Part shown: piece after piece, positions 55,065 through 64,000 of the stretch
Position numbering within the stretch: the stretch's first letter is position 1
Layout: each line of letters opens with the position of its first letter
NCBI GenBank assembly: GCA_001939145.1
Contig: LSRX01000063.1
Location: 1,040,554-1,104,553, forward strand
From: Symbiodinium microadriaticum
Taxonomy: Eukaryota; Sar; Dinophyceae; Suessiales; Symbiodiniaceae
Direction of reading: 5' to 3'
Length of the DNA stretch: 64,000 nucleotides
The notes under the pieces: model-generated
Told to the model about the DNA's origin: nothing
The model's database searches: none
The model's input: only the letters and a program-made list of their open reading frames with translations
Translations under genes and position numbers: made by a program

Positions 55065-58000
55065 AAGCAGAACTTCCTGTATCGGATCTCTTGTGTTGAC
55101 CTTCGGCGTGGTTGCCCTTTCATGGATATTTACCTTTATTGTTGTTCCTTGATGCCTAAGGCTCGCTGCATGGGATGACCAAGTACATGAAAAAAGGATC
55201 GCAAACCTCCAGCGATGACGTGCTGGAGTCAAAGGACCACGAAGTAAAGGTGTGACCAATGCATTGATTCGCTAAAAACAGTTGTGAGCAGTGACGTCCG
55301 GAGACAGGGAGCTGACTGAGTTTGCTCATACGGCTGACGCCCTGCATGTTGGCTGCTGACTGACATCATCCTTCCCCGCAGCGATAGCACCAAGCGGATT
55401 GGAATGTTGACAAATTCTCATGTGCACGACACCTCAGACTCTAAGTGATTAGGTTGTTACTCTCCTTCTGATGATCGCACTCTGCATGTCCCAGCGGCAC
55501 CTGTGGCCGATCAGAACTGCGCTTCGATGAGAGAGGCGAGGCCGAGGGTGGCAGAATGAGTCACAAAGAAGCGAATGCAGGTGTACAGGCGGTATTTATG
55601 GCCATATATATATATATATTATAATTAAGATATATATATATATATAGATAGTCTTTACTTCTGTCATATCTTTCTTGGTGCATGCATCGGGGGGCTTTAG
55701 TCGTTGTGTTAATGCATTTTGTGTGTGGCTTTGCTTGCTTACAAAAAAGCCTTGTCTCAAAACACCAGCATCTGCACCAGGCGTTCGTTTGGTAGGTGCA
55801 AAATTTCGAAACATGTCTTGAAAAGTCTACGAATCCTAGCCCAACCAATAAATGCACAGGACTTGTATTATGCATACAGTTAAGCTGAACTAAACTCTGA
55901 GAACTGGACTTCAAAAAAGGTGAACTGGACTTTTAAAAAAGGAACAGCTAGCAACGTCGACTAATAAACAACGGAGCATAGAACCTGCACTGTAATGCGC
56001 GGCCACGGCATGTTGTACTATGTTTGACTTGGAGCAGTACCTGTAACAGTCCGTTGTCAACAGCTTAGAAGCAAGCAAATGTGCTACTTGATTAACAATC
56101 ATCCTACCAAGAGGCCTCATAAGCAAAGGTGTGAATATTCAATAGGTACTGAATGGTAGGTTTAGACTTATCAAAATGTATAAACACGGGACTCAGCAAG
56201 TAGTACATTTACTTTGTATATAGCGCTTGGCTATTATTAAGCAAAGTCTCTGAACACTATACGAAGTACTCTGAATGGATAATCACAACAGTGGTTGGCA
56301 CAGTGAATCTTGATTCAGAAGTGATAAGAAACCGGGATGTACATAATGCTAACCCGGCTAGTGTTGATGAAGTACAATAATAACTACAAAGCAGGATCTA
56401 CTGTAATGGTTATATTAAAGCATGTGATAACAACCCTGAGAGACGAAATACTAAAGCCACACTTGATTTGTTTGAGTTCGACATAGAAGAACAGATTGTG
56501 TAGTAGTTTAGACATGGCTCAGGAAAGAAACCGAGATCGGATTCCAAAGGCAATGAAGACTATACTTCCAGCAAAAATTCCTAAACCTACAGGTATCAAA
56601 GCGGGTCCCGAACTGCTACCATTGTTGCTATTGACTGCTAGTTTGACACATACGCATGTAGCATGGTGCAGTGGTGCGAAGATTAACGATTTTACCAGGT
56701 ATAGTGACACTATCTCACACTACAGCTTATTTCGTATATGGTTATTTTAAGAAATGAAGTCACTGATGAGTTCGTGTACCAGACTGCAAAACCCTGACAT
56801 TGTGTATAAACAAGCGGACGTTCCATGAACGCGTCTGTCTATAAATAAACTATAACGGCAGCCAACTAAACATAGTCACCATCCACCTTGATACGAAATC
56901 TGCGTGGGTGGGATGCTACAGTAAGATCCCATGCCATGCAAAGCTGTTTGTTTTCGTGAGCTTCGGTAGGCCTGCTTCGACATACCGCCACTCGCTCACC
57001 ACTGCATGTCGGCTCCTCGCGACCACCGGCATCGTCGACAGAACAGTTCTTCCTATGCCATTCCTTGCTTCTTTATGCGTGCGCATGCACTCGCAGCCTT
57101 TTCCGTCCGATTTTTTCGGGCTTGCTCATGATGCTCAAGCAAACATCAATGTTGCTTTCAGCAGAGACAATTGACACAACATCCATAATTCATGGCTGAC
57201 TCATGTTTCCCAATGCCCCTCCCCTCGGCCCACTGAAGCAAAGCATCAGCATAAAGACGAAAACCTAGATACCGGAAGGGGGGAAGCATATTACATAAAT
57301 ATGTGTATATATAAGTGTTAATATATGCAAGCATACCTGTAGACAATGGTTTCTGGTGCTCAGTGCTCGCTGGTGTCAGAGCTTCCGCACAGAGCAGCAG
57401 GGCGCAACAACGCCCCCGTGCAGTGAGTAGCCCTTGACTTCGACGACTGCTGTGGAGGCTCAGAGAGGTGCGAGTGGCAGCCCCTTTTTCTGCTAACCGT
57501 GCCTGATGTGAGCTCTTGCCTGATAGTGCACCGCGGGATCTTCTGCCTGATAGTGCTGCGCAAACGTTTGCTGTTTGAACTGAGGGCGTGTGCAGTGAGC
57601 CCTAAGCTGATGTTGCTGTGTCTCACGCTGGTGGTGCTGACTGTTCCTTGTCAGCTGCACAGTTCCCGATACTCTTGACACCTGCCATGCAGTGTCCGCG
57701 GACGTTGCCAAGTGGGAGCCAAAATACCTGTAGACATAAAGACATCGGATAAACCACAGTCGGCAGAACTGAGGAGGAGCGTTCTCATGAGAATGATATT
57801 CAAGCTGATAGTAGCGGGTGGTGATATGTGAGGAGGCAACCTCTGTCATCGAATCGACGGAGCAACGATGTTTTGTAGTCGCTTTCCGTCTGGAAAGATC
57901 GGGGCAGAGTCCCTTGTCTGAGCAACACTCATGACTCAGATCTGCGGCCACGTGTACTCTTCTTTCGCCTTGCTCGCGAAGAGGTGTTTTTTTCGGAGCC

Positions 58001-58200
58001 ATGAAGGCATGTGCTTGATCATCGGATCGTCCATAGCAGGCGTGCCTTTTCATACTCTTGAAGACGCAAAATCATGTTGAGGTTTGAGCTGAACATCCGG
58101 ATGCTATGGGGTGGGCAGGTTGTGTTGTGGCATAGGCCACTGCGCCTGTTGCGTGTCCCCGACAGGTCATAAACATCACTGGGCCTTTGGGAACCCCATC
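55065..58200. other. AT-richer stretch, no gene supported
   Basis: A (TA)n palindromic tract (about 55600-55650) and AT-rich sequence to about 57350 differ from the GC-rich neighbourhood. Frames such as 56496-56750 (+) and 57493-58053 (-) show no domain. A short direct repeat, GCCTGATAGTGC, occurs at about 57519 and 57546. Confidence 0.4.
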
Positions 58201-58245
58201 TCTGGCGATGCCGACACCGTGGCACTTGACTCGGCTCGGTGTCTT
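58166..58245 (+). pseudogene. decayed copy of the NxAWAFAKL exon
   Basis: From an ACAG acceptor-like site the sequence ATAAACATCACTGGGCCTTT and then GCGATGCCGACACCGTGGCA parallels 17405-17485, which encodes NTTWAFAKL. A one-base deletion and substitutions destroy the frame. It lies upstream of dynamin copy 2 as its counterpart does upstream of copy 1, so it marks the extent of the duplication. Confidence 0.55.
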
Positions 58246-58373
58246 GTCATCCTGACCACTGGCACGAGAGCTGACATGCAAATCATGCGCAGGAACACCG
58301 GGGCCTGTTTCACACACAGAAACAGATAGGGCACAGAGACATAAACCAACGCGTGCGTGTTCGCGCTGCTCGT

Positions 58374-58382
58374 CGGCTCAAG
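58374..58382 (+). promoter_or_regulatory. decayed spliced-leader relict / trans-splice acceptor
   Basis: CGGCTCAAG stands at the position equivalent to TTTGGCTCAAG upstream of dynamin copy 1, also 36 bases before the ATG. Confidence 0.4.
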
Positions 58383-58418
58383 CACCGGCCTGCGTGAGGC
58401 AGCCGGCGCAACTCCAGC

Positions 58419-60944
58419 ATGTCTGCCATCTATGAGAACCTGAGGCAGCTCATCACCGTGGTAGATGAGCTGCGAGATGTGGGCCTGCAGCACTACATCA
58501 GCCTTCCTCGGATAGCTGCAATCGGGACTCAGAGCAGTGGAAGCTCGGGTCTGCAGTGTCAGACTTGCCGGAGGTCTAGATTGGTCGCATTTTGGGATGG
58601 TCCTGGCTTTCAGTTGAATCAGTATTGCTGTCAATCGTTGTCCTTTTCCATTTACTTTCTAGTCTCAGCCGTCTCAAGGAAAGAGTTCTCTCATTGAGTC
58701 CATCGTTGGCCTGGACTTTCTGCCGCGTGGAGGGGGGGTTGTCACTCGACGCCCCCTGGAATTGCGTCTCGTACACTTGAACACCCAAGAGTACGCTGAA
58801 GACAAGGCTTGGGCTGTCTTTGACAAGGTGCCTGGCCTCAAGATTCTTTGGTATGAGGACTGTAGGTTTGTTTTGCTCAGATCGTCGCACAAACTGAGGT
58901 CGGAGATAAGAAGTTCACCAACTTCGACGAGGTCAGGCAAGAGATCGAGCGCCAGACGGATCAAGTCGCAGGCTCGAACAAGGGGATCGTCAATGACCCC
59001 ATCATCCTCACGATCTATGCCACAGGGGCACCGGACCTGACACTGATTGATTTGCCGGGGGTTACCAGAGTGCCGGTCAAGGGCAGTGACCAGAAAGAGG
59101 ATGTTGAGAAGCTGACGAAGGACATGACGCTTCACTACATCAACGACCCTCGCACGATTGTCCTGGCAGTGCTGCCAGCCAATCAGGACATGTCCGTTTC
59201 GGACAGTCTCCAGCTGGCCCGTCAGGTAGACCCACAGGGCCTGAGATCTATCGGCGTCATCACCAAGATCGACATCATGGATCAAGGAACGGATGCAGCA
59301 ACCATGCTAAGAGGTGAGGATGTGCCTCTACGCCTTGGCTATGTCGGGGTAAAGATGCGCAGCCAGCAAGACATTGTGAACAAGAAGCCGGTCAAGGATT
59401 CCCTTAAAGACGAGAAAGAGTGGTTTGACAATCACCGCATCTACAGCAAGCTGCCGCCAGGCATGACTGGAACCCCAGTTCTGATAGACAAGCTGACGCA
59501 GATTCTCTTCAAACATATCCGAAGATTTCTGCCCGAAATCAAGAAAGAGATCAATGAAAAGCGGAGATCTGTCCAAGATCGCTTGGACGAACTTGGGGAG
59601 GGAGTGCCGCTGGAAACCGCAGAGAGGGTCCAGGTGATGTGGACTTTAGTCACGGACTACTGTGAGATGTTCAAGAACACCATCAGAGGGAAATACGACC
59701 GCAAGCTGCAGCGATACATGTGCAACCTGCCCGGGAGTGCCTCAGGATCGGGTGGCGCGAAGATTCGCACCATCATGAACGATTTTCTGATAGAGTTCAT
59801 GGAGACAAAGATCACGGCTGACATGTCCGATGACGACATTGACAAGGCAATTCGCCTGCATGAGGGCGATGCATTGCCAGGATTTCCATCGCCAGATACC
59901 TTCGAGTTCTTGGCTCTGCCACACCTGCAGAAGCTGGCCATTCCGTCCGTGGAATGTGTGCACAACATCGCAGCAGCCTTGGACGTGCTGTCGCAGCGCA
60001 TGGCACATGCGGTGTTCCGTCGCTTCCCCCGGATGGCGGAGTCTGTCCTGAACATGACGCAAAACATCATCCAGCAGCAGAAGGATGAGACCAGAAAGAT
60101 CGTGGAAGAACAGATTGCCTGTTATGTGGGCTACCTCTTCACGAACGATCCAGACTACTTGATCAACCATGGCTCCATGGAGCCGATGTACAAGAACCAA
60201 CAGCAGCAACAGCAACCTCCCCCACCAGTTGAGGAAGAAAAGAAAGAGCCAGGAATGGCAGAGAAGGGTTTTCAGCAAGTGAAAGATGCTACCAAGCAGG
60301 GCTATCAGAGTGTGAGCAACTTCTTGAAGAAGAGCGAGGCCCAGAGAAAACAGCAGCGGTACAGCGGGCCTTTCGTTGCTGAGATTCGAAAACGGTTGGA
60401 TTCCTACTTCGAGCTTACGGTGAGAAACATCAGAGATTCCATTCCAAAGGCGATTGGCTTCTACCTCGTCAGAGCGGTGCAGGACAAGCTACAGTTTGAG
60501 CTTCTCAATGCTCTGAATCACCCAGACAAGTTGTCCGAGCTCCTCGGAGAGCCTCCCCACATAGTTGAAGAGAGGCGCACATTGAACAATCAGCTGCAGG
60601 TCTTGATGAAGGCAAGCTCCGTCTTGACGAGAGACCCAACTCTCGCAGCCATCGCCTTTGAGGCAGAGGACGAGGCGGCGGCTCCTGCACCAAGCGCACC
60701 AAAGGCTGCAGCCCGCCCTGCAACCACCCCCTCTCCTGCCGCGCCCATGCCCGCACCCAGCACAGGCTCTGCGGTGCCCGTCTCTACAATGCCTTCCACC
60801 AAGGCTGCTGTACCCGCACCCGCCCCGAAGCCAGCAGGAACCGCGAGCCTCTTCGGCACACAGGGAGCGGGAGCCAGATCAACGCTTTTTGAGGAGGGTC
60901 AGCCCAAGCGCCCTGCAACCAAGAACCCTTTGTTTGATGGCTAG
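58419..60944 (+). CDS. dynamin-related GTPase, copy 2
   Basis: Paralogue of the gene at 17604, with exons 58419-58539, 58679-58827 and 58899-60944, giving 771 residues. Intron 1 (58540-58678) uses GA-AG and is identical to that of copy 1. Intron 2 (58828-58898) is GT-AG, only 71 bp against 145 bp, and unrelated in sequence. The GTPase motifs GTQSSGKSS, VVTRRP, DLPG and TKID are all intact. Stalk, GED and the Pro/Ala-rich tail follow, again without a PH domain. Protein differences cluster after the DLPG-TKID region: the Gly/Ser loop after RYMCNL, the Gln/Pro linker ([10 protein letters not shown]) and the tail. Intact motifs and a continuous 2-kb exon argue that both copies are functional. Confidence 0.92.
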
Positions 60945-61089
60945 AATGCCATGTGCCTGGACACTCAGCTGCCGTGCAGGGCTGGCAGCAAAGCGTTTTC
61001 CCCGCCTTTGCCAGGGCGGCAAGACCTGCCATTACAAAAATCGCTTTCTGGAAGACATGTGTTTGAAGAGCACGTGTTGATTTTGCCTA

Positions 61090-61375
61090 CACTGCCTCGA
61101 GATGTGAAGGAGCTAAGCAGGCGACAGAAAAGAGACTCTCAGCCTCCTCGATTTGCCGCTTGACCACGCGTGCGGAGCAATGCGCGAACATCGTCGTCAG
61201 TTGTTTGTTACGGAAACCATTCGGTGTTTTCAAGCCTCACAGAGTAGCACTGTGTCGTGCCAGTCTCTTGCATGGGCTTTCTATTGCAGCTTCTGTTGCG
61301 TTTTGGGGTGGCGCAGCGAGGCATTCTTCTAATGTGGCTGCCGCCCTCAGGCTGGGGCGGAACACTTGACAAGTG
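61090..61375. other. no gene seen (3' flank of dynamin copy 2)
   Basis: No frame or repeat of note beyond the conserved 3' UTR-like block that ends near 61086. Confidence 0.4.
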
Positions 61376-61379
61376 GTCG

Positions 61380-61775
61380 CTTTATCTATCCGCCTGCCTA
61401 TTCCAGCTATCTATCTGCCTATCTGTCTACCTACCTATTGATCTCTTCGATTCTATTCTATTCTATTCTTATCTAATCTAACCTAGTCTAATCTAATCTA
61501 GCCTAACCTAATCTAATCTAATGTAATCTAATTTATCGATCTATCCATGTTTCTATCGATCTACTTATCTATCGATCTATCTGTTTGTCTATCTATCTAT
61601 GCGTCCGTCCATCGATCCCTCCCTCCGTCCGTCTGTCCGTCCGTCCGTCTGTCTGCGTGTCTGTCTGTCTGCCTGCCTGCCTGCCTGCCTGTCTGTCTGT
61701 CTGTCTGTCTGTCTGTCTGCGTGTCTGTCTGCCTGCCTGTCTGTCTGTCTGTCCATCCATGTTTCTATGTACCTA
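61380..61775. repeat. nested CTAT/CTGT/CTGC microsatellite
   Basis: CTAT and TCTAA units grade into CCGT, then (CTGT)n, (CTGC)n and (CTGT)n. The order mirrors, in reverse complement, the tract at 15838-16072. Frames through it are Cys/Leu/Ser/Val artefacts. Confidence 0.9.
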
Positions 61776-61789
61776 CATGTTTTGATTTG

Positions 61790-63690
61790 TGCGTGCGTAT
61801 AGCATGCAGACTACCATCTAGGCTCCTGCAATGTATCTACTTTGTTCGCGAGGTGGACATGCCCGAGAACCCTGCGGAGATCATAATCTGACTTTTTGAC
61901 TTTACGAAGCTCCTTGGAGGCTTTTGCCACCATCCTTTACACGTAAACGTTGATGGAACCGCGGCACCCAATCGGCTCAGCGGAAGGTGTCGGCCAAAAA
62001 ATGGTGAGTGCTTCAAGCCTCCGCTCGCATTTGGCTGCGATCGACGATTGATGAATCCGTGGTGCACTATGGCAATGCTGGTAATGGTGGAAACGGCAGC
62101 CCTGTATCAGATAGATCTGGGGCAATGCTCGCTCTGCTGGCAGTAACGCCTCTGTGCCTGTTCAGCTGCACCTTTGACGGTGGCTTTATGCTTTGAGCGG
62201 CGCCACTGCTTCATCGCGAATGTGCGGTGATGTGCGGTGTGTTCAAGGGACTTGTTGCGATGTGGGCCATGGTGCAGTTGTGACAGCACTGCTATACAGA
62301 ATGAACTGGGGATTGCCCACCCTATTCATCCAGGCATCTGGTGTAGGCACATTGCTGGCACAGACTGCTTTCACAGGAGCGAATCAACAGTCTCGTCATG
62401 CAGCCGGGTGTCGGGTGCTGCGGTCTGTTCATGCAAGCCCTGTAAGGATAGTTTGCCCAAAGATGTTGTTATTGGAATTGAGCTGTGCTGGCTCTTGGCT
62501 AGTGCCAGGCATGTCCAGGGAGGTTGCCAAGCCCGAAAGTGCCCAACAAAAACCGATGCGGGAAGGTATTACATGCAAGGCAAGCGCAGGCGTGCATTGC
62601 ACGGCATCGACGGACTCCCGAGCCATCAGCAATTGGATACTGAAGCCTTGCGCGGCAGCGATGCCATCGACGCAGGCCTGTGCGCTTTGCCCCAAAACCT
62701 GGTTGCCGATATGCCTGCTGCATCCTGACAGCCTCAGCTTGCCACGTCAAGGCGCCGAAGATCCGGGAAGGTCTGAACATCATGCGACATCTTCCAGTTG
62801 AGATTGCAGCCAATTGCAAGGTTTCTCGAAGGCCAAGCTTCTGATGTAGCTTGTTTCAGAAAGAGCCTGCAGTGACTCTCGCTACGGGCAGCCCAAAATG
62901 AGGCAGTTGTTGCCTTTCCATTTGGCTTCAGATGGGCGAGTTGTGAACAGGTCGCGGGCTAGCGCGCCAACTATTATCGCAGGAAGTCTTTGCGAGGTCA
63001 CAGAGTAGTGCTACATAGTAGCACTAGGAACGGTTGTAGCATCGGTAGTAATCCCACCTTGGCCTATCGCTGGCGCCAGAACCACGCCCCACGGTTAGCT
63101 GATATTCGTCGACACGTCGAGTTCTGAATAGTTGAATACTCAGTCGAACAAGCTTTCCGACGTTCAGTTTTGGCTCGAGTCTACTGGGAAACCCAACCGC
63201 GACTCGGTTCATTTCACAGAAGGGCGGGCATGAGATCTGCGGCGTTGCATGTGGCTTCTTTGCTTGTCCTTCGACTGCAGCTTCAGCGTTTTCACTGTAA
63301 TCGGAAAGGCATAGCAAAAGAGTCGGCGTCACCGGAACATTCCAAGAGTCCAGGAGTCTTTATTGGAGCTTTGCAGGCCGTGAAATAGAACCTTCGCGGC
63401 GTCATCTCAAAATATTCGGAAGACTGTTCACTTATGCTTTGGATTAGCTTGGGTGATGAAACTTGGAAGCTTCTACGTCAGCGCACGTCTTGACATGGTC
63501 TCTCTGCAATGCAAGCGGGAGAGTGGCTGAGGTTGTGGCGCAGGCTGTCGTCAACCCGGACGTCTGCAGGCTTTGAGGGGATGAAAGGTTGATCTGGTCC
63601 GTGCTAGGGGCAGCTGACTTTGTTTATGATGCAACCTTCGGAGCAATCATGGCATCCTAGACATGTGGCAAGGAATCAAAGTAGCATGTA
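61790..63690. other. weak exon signals only
   Basis: Possible exon pieces are LLQCIYFVREVDMPENPAEI (about 61828-61890) and APKIREGLNIMRHLPVEIAA (about 62751-62812). Longer frames at 62193-62801 and 62237-62728 overlap in two phases without a domain. No repeat or RNA gene is recognised. Confidence 0.3.
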
Positions 63691-63704
63691 GGGAAAATGC
63701 CTGC

Positions 63705-64000
63705 CCTGTCAGCTCGAAGACCTGCACGGATGAAAGCGCCTTCCTTCAACACCCTGCCGGCATCGAGCCGACCAAGGCCGAAGGGTGCTTAAGGGTTTAG
63801 GGTTTAGGGGTTTAGGGCTTAGGGTTTAGGGGTTTACGGCTTAGGGTTTGGGTTTAGGGTTTTGGGGCTTAGGGTTTAGGGTTTAGGGCCGGCTCTTCTG
63901 GCTGCAGCGATTCCTGGCGGGGTGACGGCTTGTGCAATCACTTTCGGTCGTGCGCAGGAAGCTCTTCAAGGCGAGACAGAAGGCCGCTTTCGCCGTTATC
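63705..64000 (+). CDS. partial gene with telomere-like intron, runs off window
   Basis: An exon-like stretch CTDESAFLQHPAGIEPTKAE (about 63724-63783) is followed by a GT-starting interval filled by telomere-like repeats. After a GTGCGCAG acceptor at 63957, the frame KLFKARQKAAFAVI runs to the end of the window. The function is unknown. Confidence 0.35.
63788..63888 (+). repeat. interstitial telomere-like TTTAGGG tract
   Basis: About fourteen TTTAGGG-type units with variants (TTTAGGGG, CTTAGGG) lie between two putative exons. Confidence 0.92.

Noticed and set aside
62193-62801. 202-codon plus-strand ORF near the right end
   Set aside because: It overlaps another long plus-strand frame, has no recognisable domain, and its Cys/Ser-rich composition resembles random GC-balanced sequence. 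Kept only as a weak signal.
1-64000. tRNA, rRNA or spliced-leader RNA genes
   Set aside because: No cloverleaf with conserved A/B boxes, rRNA core motif or full 22-nt leader followed by a donor was recognised by eye. A covariance-model search would be decisive.

Overview
The window looks like nuclear DNA from a dinoflagellate, most likely a Symbiodiniaceae-type alga. The evidence is: (i) every gene I can support reads on the + strand, as in dinoflagellate unidirectional gene runs; (ii) introns that can be placed by protein continuity use GA-AG and GC-AG as well as GT-AG boundaries; (iii) an 11-nt match to the 3' end of the dinoflagellate spliced leader sits just upstream of a start codon; (iv) TTTAGGG telomere-type tracts lie inside the sequence at many places; (v) there are many exons with the NxAWAxAKL helical repeat of organelle RNA-binding proteins, which are abundant in these algae. 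No rRNA, tRNA or prokaryotic operon was seen. Gene models are mosaics of short exons, so most boundaries are approximate.

Layout. 1-4.8 kb: a composite satellite block with inverted ends, containing an assembly gap. 5.4-7.7 kb: exons of a NxAWAxAKL-repeat protein. 8-17.4 kb: unrecognised exons, microsatellites, MITE-like elements and a telomere-like tract, ending in the tail of another repeat protein. 17.6-20.2 kb: dynamin-like GTPase copy 1. 20.7-22.1 kb: another NxAWAxAKL gene. 22.2-22.6 kb: ankyrin exons. 22.9-26.4 kb: a 3.5-kb uninterrupted coiled-coil ORF resembling CEP135/Bld10. 26.6-32.9 kb: ankyrin exons running into TPR exons, with a 1-kb palindrome/CTCGAG satellite in between. 33-38 kb: a repeat-protein exon, unknown exons and a J-domain protein. 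38.8-40.8 kb: exons resembling leucyl/phenylalanyl-tRNA-protein transferase. 41-43 kb: an unknown gene with telomere-like introns. 44.1-45.8 kb: another NxAWAxAKL gene. 47.3-48.8 kb: unknown genes with telomere-like tracts. 51.1-51.8 kb: a single-exon glutathione S-transferase. 52-55 kb: weak exons. 55.5-58.3 kb: AT-richer DNA with little coding signal. 58.4-60.9 kb: dynamin-like GTPase copy 2. 61-64 kb: tetranucleotide tracts, weak exons and a final telomere-like intron.

How the parts relate. The two dynamin genes are paralogues about 40.8 kb apart. Perfectly identical blocks (including intron 1) alternate with diverged blocks, which suggests gene conversion or a mosaic duplication. The NxAWAxAKL proteins are probably nucleus-encoded, organelle-targeted RNA-binding factors. 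The CEP135-like protein would act at basal bodies, the GST in detoxification, and the J-protein with Hsp70. Much of the remaining DNA is repeats: TIR-bearing MITE-like elements, foldback elements, satellites and telomere-like tracts, several of them apparently inside introns.
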